Origin: Deltaproteobacteria bacterium
Lineage (GTDB): Bacteria; Desulfobacterota; Dissulfuribacteria; Dissulfuribacterales; QOAL01
Reading direction: 5' to 3'
Length of the DNA stretch: 16,877 nucleotides
NCBI GenBank assembly: GCA_026988585.1
Contig: JALSKY010000127.1
Coordinates: 1-16,877 of the forward strand
Shown: positions 1 to 6,213 of the stretch, piece by piece
Layout of the letters: every line of letters begins with the position of its first letter
Numbering within the stretch: the stretch's first letter is position 1
Notes under the pieces: model-generated
What the model was told of the DNA's origin: nothing
Database searches by the model: none
The model's input: only the letters and a program-made list of their open reading frames with translations
Translations under genes and position numbers: made by a program

Positions 1-547
1 CATTGTTTACCGGTCCGGTAGTTCTGCTGTCCAGGTTTACTGCAACTGTTGCCTGGCTGGTAGCCACCGGAGGAGATGTGTTCACTATCTGTATATCCCC
101 TATGGCGCCAACTATTTCTGCAGTTCCATTGGGCTGCTCCTCCATTTTCCATCCCTGCACTCTAAGGCCGGCTGGATTCACCATGTAGCCGGTCTTGTCC
201 ACATGGAACTGGCCGGCCCTGGTAAAATAAACGCTGTTCTCTATCTTGGGGTTTGAGACCATGAAAAAACCATTGCCGGCAATGGCCAGGTCCGTGGCAG
301 ATGTAGTGCTCTCAAAGGAGCCCTGGGTGAAGAGCGGGGCCACATCCGACATGGCAGAACCACGGCCTACCTGGGAACCGCCCCGTGCCGTGTTGATGTT
401 CTGGGCCATAATGTCCTGAAAGGTGGCTCGTGCCCCCTTGAAACCGGTGGTGTTTACATTGGAGATGTTGTCTCCAATGACCTGCATTGCATTGCCCATG
501 TTTATCAGACCGCTTACTCCCGAATATAGAGAGCTTGTTAGTGCCAT
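1..547 (-). CDS. flgE: Flagellar hook protein FlgE, N-terminal part (cut by window edge)
   Basis: This is the structural protein of the flagellar hook, which is exported through the flagellar type III system and polymerises outside the cell. The first 182 residues are visible and the C-terminus lies beyond the left edge. The N-terminus MALTSSLYSGVSGL, followed by a GDNISNVNTTGFKG segment at about residues 25-38, is the coiled rod/hook signature shared by FlgE, FlgF and FlgG. A second conserved stretch, DLAIAGNGFF, lies near residue 90. The order fliK-flgD-flgE is the usual one for hook operons, and the position directly after flgD is why I call FlgE rather than FlgF or FlgG. The ATG at 547-545 is preceded by a perfect AGGAGG. 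The gap to flgD is 61 bp with no terminator-like structure, so the genes are probably co-transcribed. Confidence 0.9.
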   Translation of the reverse strand, partial: MALTSSLYSGVSGLINMGNAMQVIGDNISNVNTTGFKGARATFQDIMAQNINTARGGSQVGRGSAMSDVAPLFTQGSFESTTSATDLAIAGNGFFMVSNPKIENSVYFTRAGQFHVDKTGYMVNPAGLRVQGWKMEEQPNGTAEIVGAIGDIQIVNTSPPVATSQATVAVNLDSRTTGPVNN

Positions 548-552
548 AAAAA

Positions 553-558
553 CCTCCT
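553..558 (-). promoter_or_regulatory. Ribosome binding site of flgE
   Basis: On the minus strand AGGAGG lies five bases before the ATG of flgE. It fixes the hook-protein start and is as strong as a Shine-Dalgarno site can be, which fits a protein made in many copies. Confidence 0.75.
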
Positions 559-608
559 GTTCGCCTTTATTTTCTTGTTGAAAACCTAGTTGTCATTTTG
601 TAGAGAGA

Positions 609-1301
609 TCAGCTGATGCTCAGAAGATCCTCAATGCCTATTACAGAGCCATTGTTAATCCGGAAAAGCGGGGAGCCGTCATCCTGGTAGTTGATCCCCT
701 CTATTCTTCCAGGCAGCCACAGATCAGAGTCTATCTCATCTCCGTGCTGATCTATGGCAGATGCCCTGATGTAGTATTTTCCTGGCTCTGCGGGGTTGCC
801 GTTGATGTCAGTGCCATCCCACTGTACAGGTGCCCGGCCCTCCGGCTCTGATCCCAGTTCCAAAATATTCACCAGCTTTCCAGAGCTGTCCCGGATCTCT
901 ATTGCAACATCTGCTGCGTCAGATCCCAGCTCCAGAAACAGCTCCCGTGTTTCTCCCTGGAATTCCAGCACCATGCTGTCAGCCTTGTGATGGACCGTGT
1001 GTCCTATAAGGGAGACTGCAGAGAGGCCGGTTGATGTCTGATATGTCTTGGCCAGATTGTTCATGGCCTCATTGTTTTCATACATGAGATCCAGCATGTT
1101 GAACTGGGCCATCTGGGATGCCATCTCTGCGCTTTCCATGGGTGACATGGGGTCCTGATACTGTAGCTGTGTTACAAAGAGCATCATGAAGTCATCCTTG
1201 GAGAGAGAGCCCTTCTCCTGGGCAGTTTTATACTCAATGGCATCCTTTTCCTTGTCCGGCTGGAAGACCGGGCTGCTGCTTATTATTCCCTGGGTGCTCA
1301 C
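609..1301 (-). CDS. flgD: Flagellar hook capping/assembly protein FlgD
   Basis: FlgD is the temporary scaffold that sits on the growing hook tip and lets FlgE subunits polymerise. The 230-residue product matches the usual length of 220-240. Residues about 36-75 hold the conserved N-terminal block, with DDFMMLFVTQLQYQDPMSPM followed by a SAEMASQMAQFN-type segment. The part from about residue 105 is beta-rich, with a PVQWDGTDINGNPAEPGKYY-type turn, as in the FlgD Tudor/Ig-like C-terminal domain. The start codon is GTG at 1301-1299, supported by a perfect AGGAGG six bases upstream; there is no better ATG nearby. The gene begins 10 bp after the fliK stop, and that stop lies directly next to the flgD ribosome site, so translational coupling is likely. 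Confidence 0.93.
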   Translation of the reverse strand: MSTQGIISSSPVFQPDKEKDAIEYKTAQEKGSLSKDDFMMLFVTQLQYQDPMSPMESAEMASQMAQFNMLDLMYENNEAMNNLAKTYQTSTGLSAVSLIGHTVHHKADSMVLEFQGETRELFLELGSDAADVAIEIRDSSGKLVNILELGSEPEGRAPVQWDGTDINGNPAEPGKYYIRASAIDQHGDEIDSDLWLPGRIEGINYQDDGSPLFRINNGSVIGIEDLLSIS

Positions 1302-1307
1302 GCTCTA

Positions 1308-1313
1308 CCTCCT
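1308..1313 (-). promoter_or_regulatory. Ribosome binding site that fixes the GTG start of flgD
   Basis: AGGAGG on the minus strand, six bases before GTG, shows that flgD uses a GTG start. The site overlaps the fliK stop codon (TAG, 1314-1312), so ribosomes finishing fliK end on it. Confidence 0.7.
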
Positions 1314-3036
1314 ATGCTATCACGTGCAGAAGCCTGTTGTCTGTTTCCACCATCTTTCCTGGCAAATCCTCTTCTGTGGTGCTGGTTATGCCAGATCCTG
1401 CGCCAGCGTGGTGAGATTGTTGAAAGCCTGAAAAAAAATCCTGTCCCGGTTCCCTGTGACCGATGCCCACGTCCAGCGCTCCTGCAGTAAATCCGTTTTC
1501 TGCAAGCTGCTGTCTCAACTGTGTCATGCTCGACTCCACTATCTGCCTCGTATCAGGATGATCCACGATGAAGGTGGCGTGGAGCTGGTTCCCCGGGCTA
1601 AGGGATAGTGTTACCCTCACCTTGCCGAGTTCTGGCGGATTGAGGTGGAGGACTGCCCTGTTCCGGTTTATCCTTATAGTGTCATGGATTCCCTGAAAGA
1701 GTTGGGCAGATACAGATGAGCGCAGGGATTCAAAACCTGCGGCACCGTTTCTGCCTGTTATGCCGCCGGCCTCCTTGGTTTCAACGGTGAAAGAGCCGTT
1801 GTGTGTGCCCGTTGAGCCTTGAGCCGTCTCGGTGCCGGTTTTGGGCTGATGGTTGCCGGCCATCTCCACCGGTCTGAATCTATTGGTGGAGTGTTCGCCG
1901 GGCTGCCCAGGCTCCTTGGGCGATGCTCCGGTCTCGTTGGTAGCCATCTGATTTCTGGCCATCTCTTTATTGTCTTTCCCGTCCAAGCGGGATCCACTGT
2001 TTTTTGCTGCTTCTTCAGAAAAAGTCCGGCGGGTTTTATCCTTTTTTTGCCCTGATTCCTGGTTGTGGATTACGGGTGTCTCCTTAGATGCGAGTGAGTT
2101 GCCACCCGTTTTTTTGTCCTGGCCACTGTTAAGGGCAGCAGTTTCTGCCTGTGTTGCAGGCCTGTCCGCAAGTTCTTTATGGGTTTGACCATCAAAGGCC
2201 TTGCCTTCTCCCCCTTTTTCGTTTTTGGAGGCTGTTTCTGCAGGGTAGAAATTTATATTGGAGTTATTTGCTGATGCAGGTCGGGAAACACATGCCGTTT
2301 TTTTCTCTGTTTCTCCTGTTGTCATCTGGTTAGCCTGATTCAGTTCCGGCTTAACCCCTGCAGAAAGGAGTCTTTTTCTGAGCCCTGCTATCTCCTGCAT
2401 CAGCTCTTTGATCTCCTGCTGATCCCTGGAGTTGGTGTCAGATATCATGGCTTCCTTCAGGCGAGGATCCTGGGAAATTTTTGCCATGACCTGTTTGGCC
2501 AGGGGGGAAAGCATATTGGCCAACAGGGGTATGTTGTGATCTTTGGCAGTTGCCTGTTCTCCAGAAGATGGATTCACCATGGTAATAGAGGGTGCAGCCG
2601 TTGGTGAAGATTGTTGTCCAGGGGTGAAGATGGCATCAAAGGGCCCCTTTTCTCCTTTGAGCATGGCCTCAATCTGTTCCCTGATGGCAGAGAGAATCTG
2701 CTCCATTTCTGCCGTGTTCAATGGCTCTCCATCCAGGACCTTGCGGGCCAGTCTTTTAAGCGTTGAAGGCGTAATCTTCTCTGCAACAGCAGTGTTCTCA
2801 TGGTCTTCTCCAAGTTTGTTCCTGAGTATCCTGGGAAAATCATTCTGTCTGTTGCTGGTGTTGCTCCTTCTGCTGGCAGTGCTGTGTCTTCCTATCTGTT
2901 TGCCTTCTGTCCTGAGAGAGTGCGATCTCTTGCCTCCCTCACTCTGCTTTATGACAGAATGGCCCTGTCCGTTGCCGCCGGTTTCTCCAGGGGTGATAGG
3001 GGAGAGATTGTCAAGAATTGTCAAGGGGGTGTTCAT
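1312..3036 (-). CDS. fliK: Flagellar hook-length control protein FliK
   Basis: FliK is the secreted ruler that measures hook length and switches the flagellar export gate from hook to filament substrates. From the ATG at 3036 the product is 574 residues. Most of it is hydrophilic, low-complexity and rich in Gln, Asn, Ser, Lys and Glu, as expected of the flexible ruler. The last quarter carries the conserved Flg_hook domain, recognisable from LHLNPPELGKVRVTLSL, then HATFIVDHPDTRQIVE and LRQQLAENGF, followed by a polar tail. The reading frame also allows a TTG start at 3081. I prefer the ATG at 3036 because GAGAGG lies just upstream, although the spacing is short. The N-terminal and middle regions are poorly conserved across the family, so the call rests on the C-terminal domain and on flgD and flgE following directly. 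Confidence 0.88.
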   Translation of the reverse strand: MNTPLTILDNLSPITPGETGGNGQGHSVIKQSEGGKRSHSLRTEGKQIGRHSTASRRSNTSNRQNDFPRILRNKLGEDHENTAVAEKITPSTLKRLARKVLDGEPLNTAEMEQILSAIREQIEAMLKGEKGPFDAIFTPGQQSSPTAAPSITMVNPSSGEQATAKDHNIPLLANMLSPLAKQVMAKISQDPRLKEAMISDTNSRDQQEIKELMQEIAGLRKRLLSAGVKPELNQANQMTTGETEKKTACVSRPASANNSNINFYPAETASKNEKGGEGKAFDGQTHKELADRPATQAETAALNSGQDKKTGGNSLASKETPVIHNQESGQKKDKTRRTFSEEAAKNSGSRLDGKDNKEMARNQMATNETGASPKEPGQPGEHSTNRFRPVEMAGNHQPKTGTETAQGSTGTHNGSFTVETKEAGGITGRNGAAGFESLRSSVSAQLFQGIHDTIRINRNRAVLHLNPPELGKVRVTLSLSPGNQLHATFIVDHPDTRQIVESSMTQLRQQLAENGFTAGALDVGIGHREPGQDFFSGFQQSHHAGAGSGITSTTEEDLPGKMVETDNRLLHVIA

Positions 3037-3105
3037 TTTCCTCTCGCTCTGTTCCGGTTTTTCTGTTTCCTTTTCAGGCAAACTACAGCAAGAGGTGTGC
3101 CGTGT

Positions 3106-3123
3106 AGTGGAATGTGATCCACT
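3106..3123. promoter_or_regulatory. 18-bp inverted repeat upstream of fliK, candidate operator or leader hairpin
   Basis: AGTGGA-ATGTGA-TCCACT is a perfect 6+6 bp inverted repeat with a 6-base spacer. It lies about 70 bp upstream of the preferred fliK start in the divergent region. The geometry fits a dimeric regulator site, or a small hairpin in a fliK leader transcript. No regulator can be named from sequence. Confidence 0.35.
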
Positions 3124-3155
3124 TTCTCCACTCTTTCATTCCTGATACCCTTCTA

Positions 3156-3212
3156 TTTCCCTTAAAATGAACAAGTTTTCCCTTAAAATGGCAGGGTTTT
3201 TCCATTAGAATG
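3156..3212. repeat. Three phased direct repeats between fliK and gmhA
   Basis: TTTCCCTTAAAATG occurs exactly at 3156-3169 and at 3177-3190. A third copy, TTTCCATTAGAATG (12 of 14 matching), lies at 3199-3212. The offsets are 21 and 22 bp, two turns of the DNA helix, so proteins bound to each copy would sit on the same face. The array lies between the divergent fliK and gmhA genes, about 115 bp before gmhA and 120 bp before fliK. This suggests a cooperative operator, but the binding protein is unknown. Confidence 0.6.
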
Positions 3213-3327
3213 GCGGTCGTTGCTCGGGAAAGAGATGTTGTATTGGGCATCCTTTTCCCAAAAGTGGGCAACTTGTTCCACCCATTCATGGTGTTGATGG
3301 TAGTATTGTTACAGGATGGACTGACTC

Positions 3328-3939
3328 ATGATGAATATGAGAGAAGAGAGAACGAGAGAATTGGCAGATAGTGCCCTGGAAGTACTGCAGGATGCCCTGG
3401 CAGCAACTGTAAGGAGACACACAGATACCGTTGCAGCAGCGGTCTCCATGATTGTTGCATGCCTGGAGAGCGGGGGTAAGATCCTCATCTGTGGCAACGG
3501 GGGCAGCGCAGCAGACAGTCAGCACATTGCAGCAGAGTTCGTCAACCGGTTCCGTATGGACAGGGTGCCCCTTGCAGCCCTGGCCCTTACCACTGACAGC
3601 TCCATACTTACCTCCTGCGGAAACGACTTTGGCTTTGAACAGGTGTTTGAGAAACAGGTGGCGGCCCTTGGGCGTCCCGGGGATATTCTTTGGGCCATAT
3701 CTACCAGTGGCAGCTCTACCAATGTGATTCGGGCAATGGAGATGGCCAGAAAGGGAGGAATGACCTGTATCGGTTTTACAGGAAGCCATGGGCAGGAGAT
3801 GGCCAGGCTCTCACATATTCTTCTGAATGTGGCGAGTGAAGATACGCCAAGGATACAGGAGGTGCATATATTCCTTGCACATATCATCTGTGATCTGGTG
3901 GAACAGGCCATGTTTGGCACTGCCATGGGCTCATTGTGA
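3328..3939 (+). CDS. gmhA: Sedoheptulose-7-phosphate isomerase GmhA
   Basis: GmhA converts D-sedoheptulose 7-phosphate to D-glycero-D-manno-heptose 7-phosphate in the cytoplasm, the first step toward ADP-heptose for the LPS inner core. The 203-residue product has the full SIS fold: KILICGNGGSAADSQHIAAE at residues 51-70 (phosphosugar loop plus catalytic Glu70), ISTSGSSTNVI at about 124-134, and SEDTPRIQEVH ending at His180. Glu70 and His180 fit the acid/base pair known from E. coli GmhA. A second SIS protein such as DiaA is less likely because these catalytic residues and the TPRIQEVH block are intact. The ATG at 3328 follows an AGGATGGA at a rather long spacing; ATGs at 3331 and 3337 are alternatives. 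No other heptose gene lies in the window. It is the first gene of the plus-strand run. Confidence 0.92.
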   Translation: MMNMREERTRELADSALEVLQDALAATVRRHTDTVAAAVSMIVACLESGGKILICGNGGSAADSQHIAAEFVNRFRMDRVPLAALALTTDSSILTSCGNDFGFEQVFEKQVAALGRPGDILWAISTSGSSTNVIRAMEMARKGGMTCIGFTGSHGQEMARLSHILLNVASEDTPRIQEVHIFLAHIICDLVEQAMFGTAMGSL

Positions 3940-3978
3940 ATTCGATAATTGGTAACAGCTTTTCAGAGAGGTTGTCTC

Positions 3979-4944
3979 ATGTCCTATCCTGAACCGTTTT
4001 CTTTCAAGGAACTAAAGACCTATTCCCTTTATGACAGGGAGAGCAAGGTTAGTGTGGATGACTTTGCTGCTCCGTTGCAGGCCGGACTCTCTGTGAGAGA
4101 GTTTCTGAAATCCTTGCCAGGACAGCTCGCCGCATCTGATCTCCTGGAGATTGCAGGGATCACTGCCACGGCAGTTCAGGAGAACAGGATGGTAATGGTG
4201 GCCATGGGTGCCCATGTGATAAAAGTAGGCCTGAATCCACTGCTGATAGGCTTGATGGAACAGGGGATCATCAAGGCCATTGCACTGAATGGTGCAGGCA
4301 TTATTCACGATGCAGAGATCGCCATGGCCGGCAAGACCTCTGAGGATGTTGCTGCAGTGCTTGGAGAAGGCAGATTTGGGGCTGCAAGAGAGACCGGGGA
4401 GTTCCTGAATGGCTGTATCGCTACGGCAGCCAATGAGGGGCTTGGGCTGGGCCAGGCAGTGGGCAGAGGTCTGCTTGACGCAGGCTTCCCATACAACCAG
4501 ATGAGTCTGCTTGCCTCTGCTGCAAGGCTCCATATCCCGGTAACAGTCCACGTGGCAATGGGTACTGATATCATCCATATCCATCCTGATGCCCGGGGCC
4601 AGGATATAGGCAGGGCTACCTACATGGATTTCCAGATATACTGCTCCCTTGTTAAAGAACTTGAGAAGGGGGTATATTTCAATGTGGGGTCAGCGGTTCT
4701 GCTCCCAGAGGTGTTTCTCAAGGCGTTGACAGCAGTAAGAAATATAGGTTATCAGGTCAAACATTTCACCACAGTGAATCTTGACTTCATCCGGCAGTAT
4801 CGCCCATTGACCAACGTGGTTTCCAGGCCTACCTTGGAGGGTGGAAAGGGTTTCAGCATAACAGGACATCATGAGCTGATGCTGCCTCTGCTCTTTTCTG
4901 CAGTTCTGGAGGAGCTCGATACCTCTCTGTCTCGTAGAAAATAG
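3979..4944 (+). CDS. Deoxyhypusine-synthase-like protein of unknown function
   Basis: The 321-residue cytoplasmic protein has no signal peptide or membrane segment. I read it as a distant member of the deoxyhypusine synthase fold. AMGAHVIKVGLNPLLIGLME followed by a run ending NGAGIIHD (about residues 75-111) resembles the family's pattern of a small hydrophobic strand, then GL..II..L, then a TGA.L.HD motif. A later IPV strand with GTDIIHIHPD (about 186-204) and a GGK near Lys290 could match the C-terminal half, where the true enzyme's catalytic lysine sits in WGK. The eukaryotic substrate partner eIF5A is not expected in bacteria, so a role in polyamine chemistry or something else is open. 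The ATG at 3979 has AGAGAGG eight bases upstream and beats the in-frame TTG at 3949. It lies 39 bp after gmhA. The assignment is from remembered motif patterns only. Confidence 0.5.
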   Translation: MSYPEPFSFKELKTYSLYDRESKVSVDDFAAPLQAGLSVREFLKSLPGQLAASDLLEIAGITATAVQENRMVMVAMGAHVIKVGLNPLLIGLMEQGIIKAIALNGAGIIHDAEIAMAGKTSEDVAAVLGEGRFGAARETGEFLNGCIATAANEGLGLGQAVGRGLLDAGFPYNQMSLLASAARLHIPVTVHVAMGTDIIHIHPDARGQDIGRATYMDFQIYCSLVKELEKGVYFNVGSAVLLPEVFLKALTAVRNIGYQVKHFTTVNLDFIRQYRPLTNVVSRPTLEGGKGFSITGHHELMLPLLFSAVLEELDTSLSRRK

Positions 4945-4952
4945 GGTTGTGG

Positions 4953-5010
4953 CCTGATGGTCAGGAAGGAGTTCGGCCGGTTGTGCTGCACGGATCTGGT
5001 AATCCGCCAG
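4953..5010 (+). promoter_or_regulatory. Leader with small hairpins before the fmdB-hemC genes
   Basis: The 98-bp gap before fmdB is the largest in the plus-strand run. It holds CCTGA-TGG-TCAGG (4953-4965) and two overlapping, mutually exclusive stems: CGGAT/ATCCG (4991-4995 with 5002-5006) and CTGG/CCAG (4996-4999 with 5007-5010). There is no T-tract, so it is not an ordinary terminator, and I see no cobalamin riboswitch consensus. It may be a leader or processing site; the stems are short and could be chance. Confidence 0.22.
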
Positions 5011-5042
5011 CAGTAATGAACTTTATTCAACAGGAGGAAGTT

Positions 5043-5273
5043 ATGCCAATATATGAGTATGTTTGCAGGGATTGCGGCCAGGAGTTTGAACAGCTTGTGT
5101 TCAATTCCCGGGAGGTAGTCAAGTGCAGGAAGTGTGGTTCCGGTAATACGGAGAAGAAGATGTCTCTGTTTGCCATGAAATCAGGGTCCCAGTTCAGGGG
5201 TACAGGCAAGAAGGGCAGCAGCGGTGGGTGTAAGGGATGTACTGCCACCAGTTGCAGCAGTTGCAGTGGTTGA
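5043..5273 (+). CDS. FmdB-family zinc-ribbon protein
   Basis: This is a 76-residue soluble protein of the FmdB/CxxC regulatory-protein family. It opens with MPIYEYVCRDCG, and Cys8, Cys11, Cys28 and Cys31 form a four-cysteine zinc ribbon. Unlike a minimal ribbon, it has a Gly/Ser/Lys-rich linker and a tail with a second cluster, CxxC at 63-66 and CxxC at 71-74, which could hold another metal. Family members were proposed as transcriptional regulators near amidase and formamidase genes, but their function is largely untested. The start is secured by AGGAGGA about five bases upstream. The stop is only 4 bp before hemC, so hemC is very probably co-translated with it. A role in metal or redox control of tetrapyrrole genes is a context guess only. 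Confidence 0.85.
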   Translation: MPIYEYVCRDCGQEFEQLVFNSREVVKCRKCGSGNTEKKMSLFAMKSGSQFRGTGKKGSSGGCKGCTATSCSSCSG

Positions 5274-5277
5274 GCTC

Positions 5278-6213
5278 ATGGATAGAAGAGAGAAACTGGT
5301 ACTGGCTACCAGAAAGAGCAAGCTGGCCCTGACTCAGAGCAACTGGGTCAAGAAACAGATAGAGGCTGCATGGCCTGGTCTCTCTGTTGAGCTGCTTCAT
5401 ATCACAACCAAGGGGGATAAGATCCTGGATGTTCCCTTGGCAAAGGTTGGAGGTAAGGGGCTCTTTGTAAAGGAGATCGAGGATGCAATCCTCAGGGGAG
5501 ATGCAGATTTTGCCGTTCATAGCCTGAAGGATGTTCCTGCAGAGCTTCCTGGCGGGTTGGAGGTCTCTGTTTTCCCTGTCAGGGAGGATGTGAGGGATGC
5601 CTTTGTCTCAAATAATGCCCCCTCCCTGGAAGCACTGCCAGTTGGAGCCAGGGTAGGTACCAGCAGTCTCCGGCGGATGGCACAGTTGAGAAGCATCCGC
5701 CAGGATCTGCAGATCGAGTCATTGAGAGGCAACCTGGATACCAGGCTCTCTAAGCTGGACCAGGGTCTCTATGATGCAGTCATCCTTGCCGCAGCAGGAA
5801 TGAAAAGACTTGGGATCTCGGACCGGATTACAGGACTCCTGCCAGTGGATGAGATGATTCCCGCGGTGGGCCAGGGGGCTCTTGGGTTGGAGTTCAGGAG
5901 CGATGATGATGGGGTGGGAGATATCCTGTCTGCAATCCATCATCAGGAGACTGCCTGCTGTGTTACTGCAGAGCGGGGGTTTCTGTACCGTTTGCAGGGG
6001 GGGTGTCAGGTTCCAATGGGGGCTCTTGCTACCTTAGAGGGGGAGTGGCTGAAAATCACAGGTTTTGTGGCCAGGGAAGATGGGAGCAATATGCTCAGGG
6101 CAACGGTCAAGGGCAGGCATTCAGAGGCTGAAAACCTGGGGATAGAGCTGGCAGAGAAACTTTTGTCATCTGGTGCAGGAGAGATACTCGAGGAAGTTTA
6201 CAGTAATGGATGA
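5278..6213 (+). CDS. hemC: Porphobilinogen deaminase (hydroxymethylbilane synthase)
   Basis: HemC polymerises four porphobilinogen units into hydroxymethylbilane in the cytoplasm. The 311-residue product has the normal length and an intact motif set: LATRKSKLALTQ at residues 9-20, GGKGLFVKEIE at 58-68, HSLKDVP at 81-87 (Asp85 is the catalytic aspartate), GTSSLRR at 127-133, RGNLDTRL at 150-157, and GGCQVP at 241-246. Cys243 carries the dipyrromethane cofactor. The start is the ATG at 5278; an in-frame GTG at 5224 would overlap fmdB and lacks family support. No strong ribosome site precedes 5278, which fits coupling to fmdB translation four bases upstream. The stop overlaps the next gene by 8 bp in the sequence ATGGATGA. 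Confidence 0.96.
   Translation: MDRREKLVLATRKSKLALTQSNWVKKQIEAAWPGLSVELLHITTKGDKILDVPLAKVGGKGLFVKEIEDAILRGDADFAVHSLKDVPAELPGGLEVSVFPVREDVRDAFVSNNAPSLEALPVGARVGTSSLRRMAQLRSIRQDLQIESLRGNLDTRLSKLDQGLYDAVILAAAGMKRLGISDRITGLLPVDEMIPAVGQGALGLEFRSDDDGVGDILSAIHHQETACCVTAERGFLYRLQGGCQVPMGALATLEGEWLKITGFVAREDGSNMLRATVKGRHSEAENLGIELAEKLLSSGAGEILEEVYSNG

Noticed and set aside
2543..3145. 200-codon open frame on the plus strand opposite fliK
   Set aside because: It lies antisense to fliK in a biased-composition region and has no recognisable domain; fliK is supported by its C-terminal domain and operon.
3156..3212. CRISPR array
   Set aside because: Repeat units are 14 bp with 7-8 bp intervals, far too short for repeats and spacers, and no cas gene is present.
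3190..3260. Possible sigma-54 promoters on the minus strand before fliK (TGG...TGC and TGGG...TGCC pairs)
   Set aside because: GG and GC are 9 bases apart in both cases, while the consensus needs 10; the flanking bases are also poor. No sigma-28 consensus was found either.
3286..3789. 167-codon minus-strand frame rich in Cys and His opposite gmhA
   Set aside because: The Cys/His pattern comes from reading the complement of conserved GmhA codons; no zinc-finger spacing is regular.
4991..5010. Pseudoknot made by the two interleaved stems before fmdB
   Set aside because: The connecting loops would have zero length, which is sterically unlikely; at most they are alternative hairpins.
4945..5042. 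Cobalamin riboswitch ahead of the tetrapyrrole genes
   Set aside because: I could not find the conserved B12-box or the other core elements, and the gap is too short for a full aptamer.
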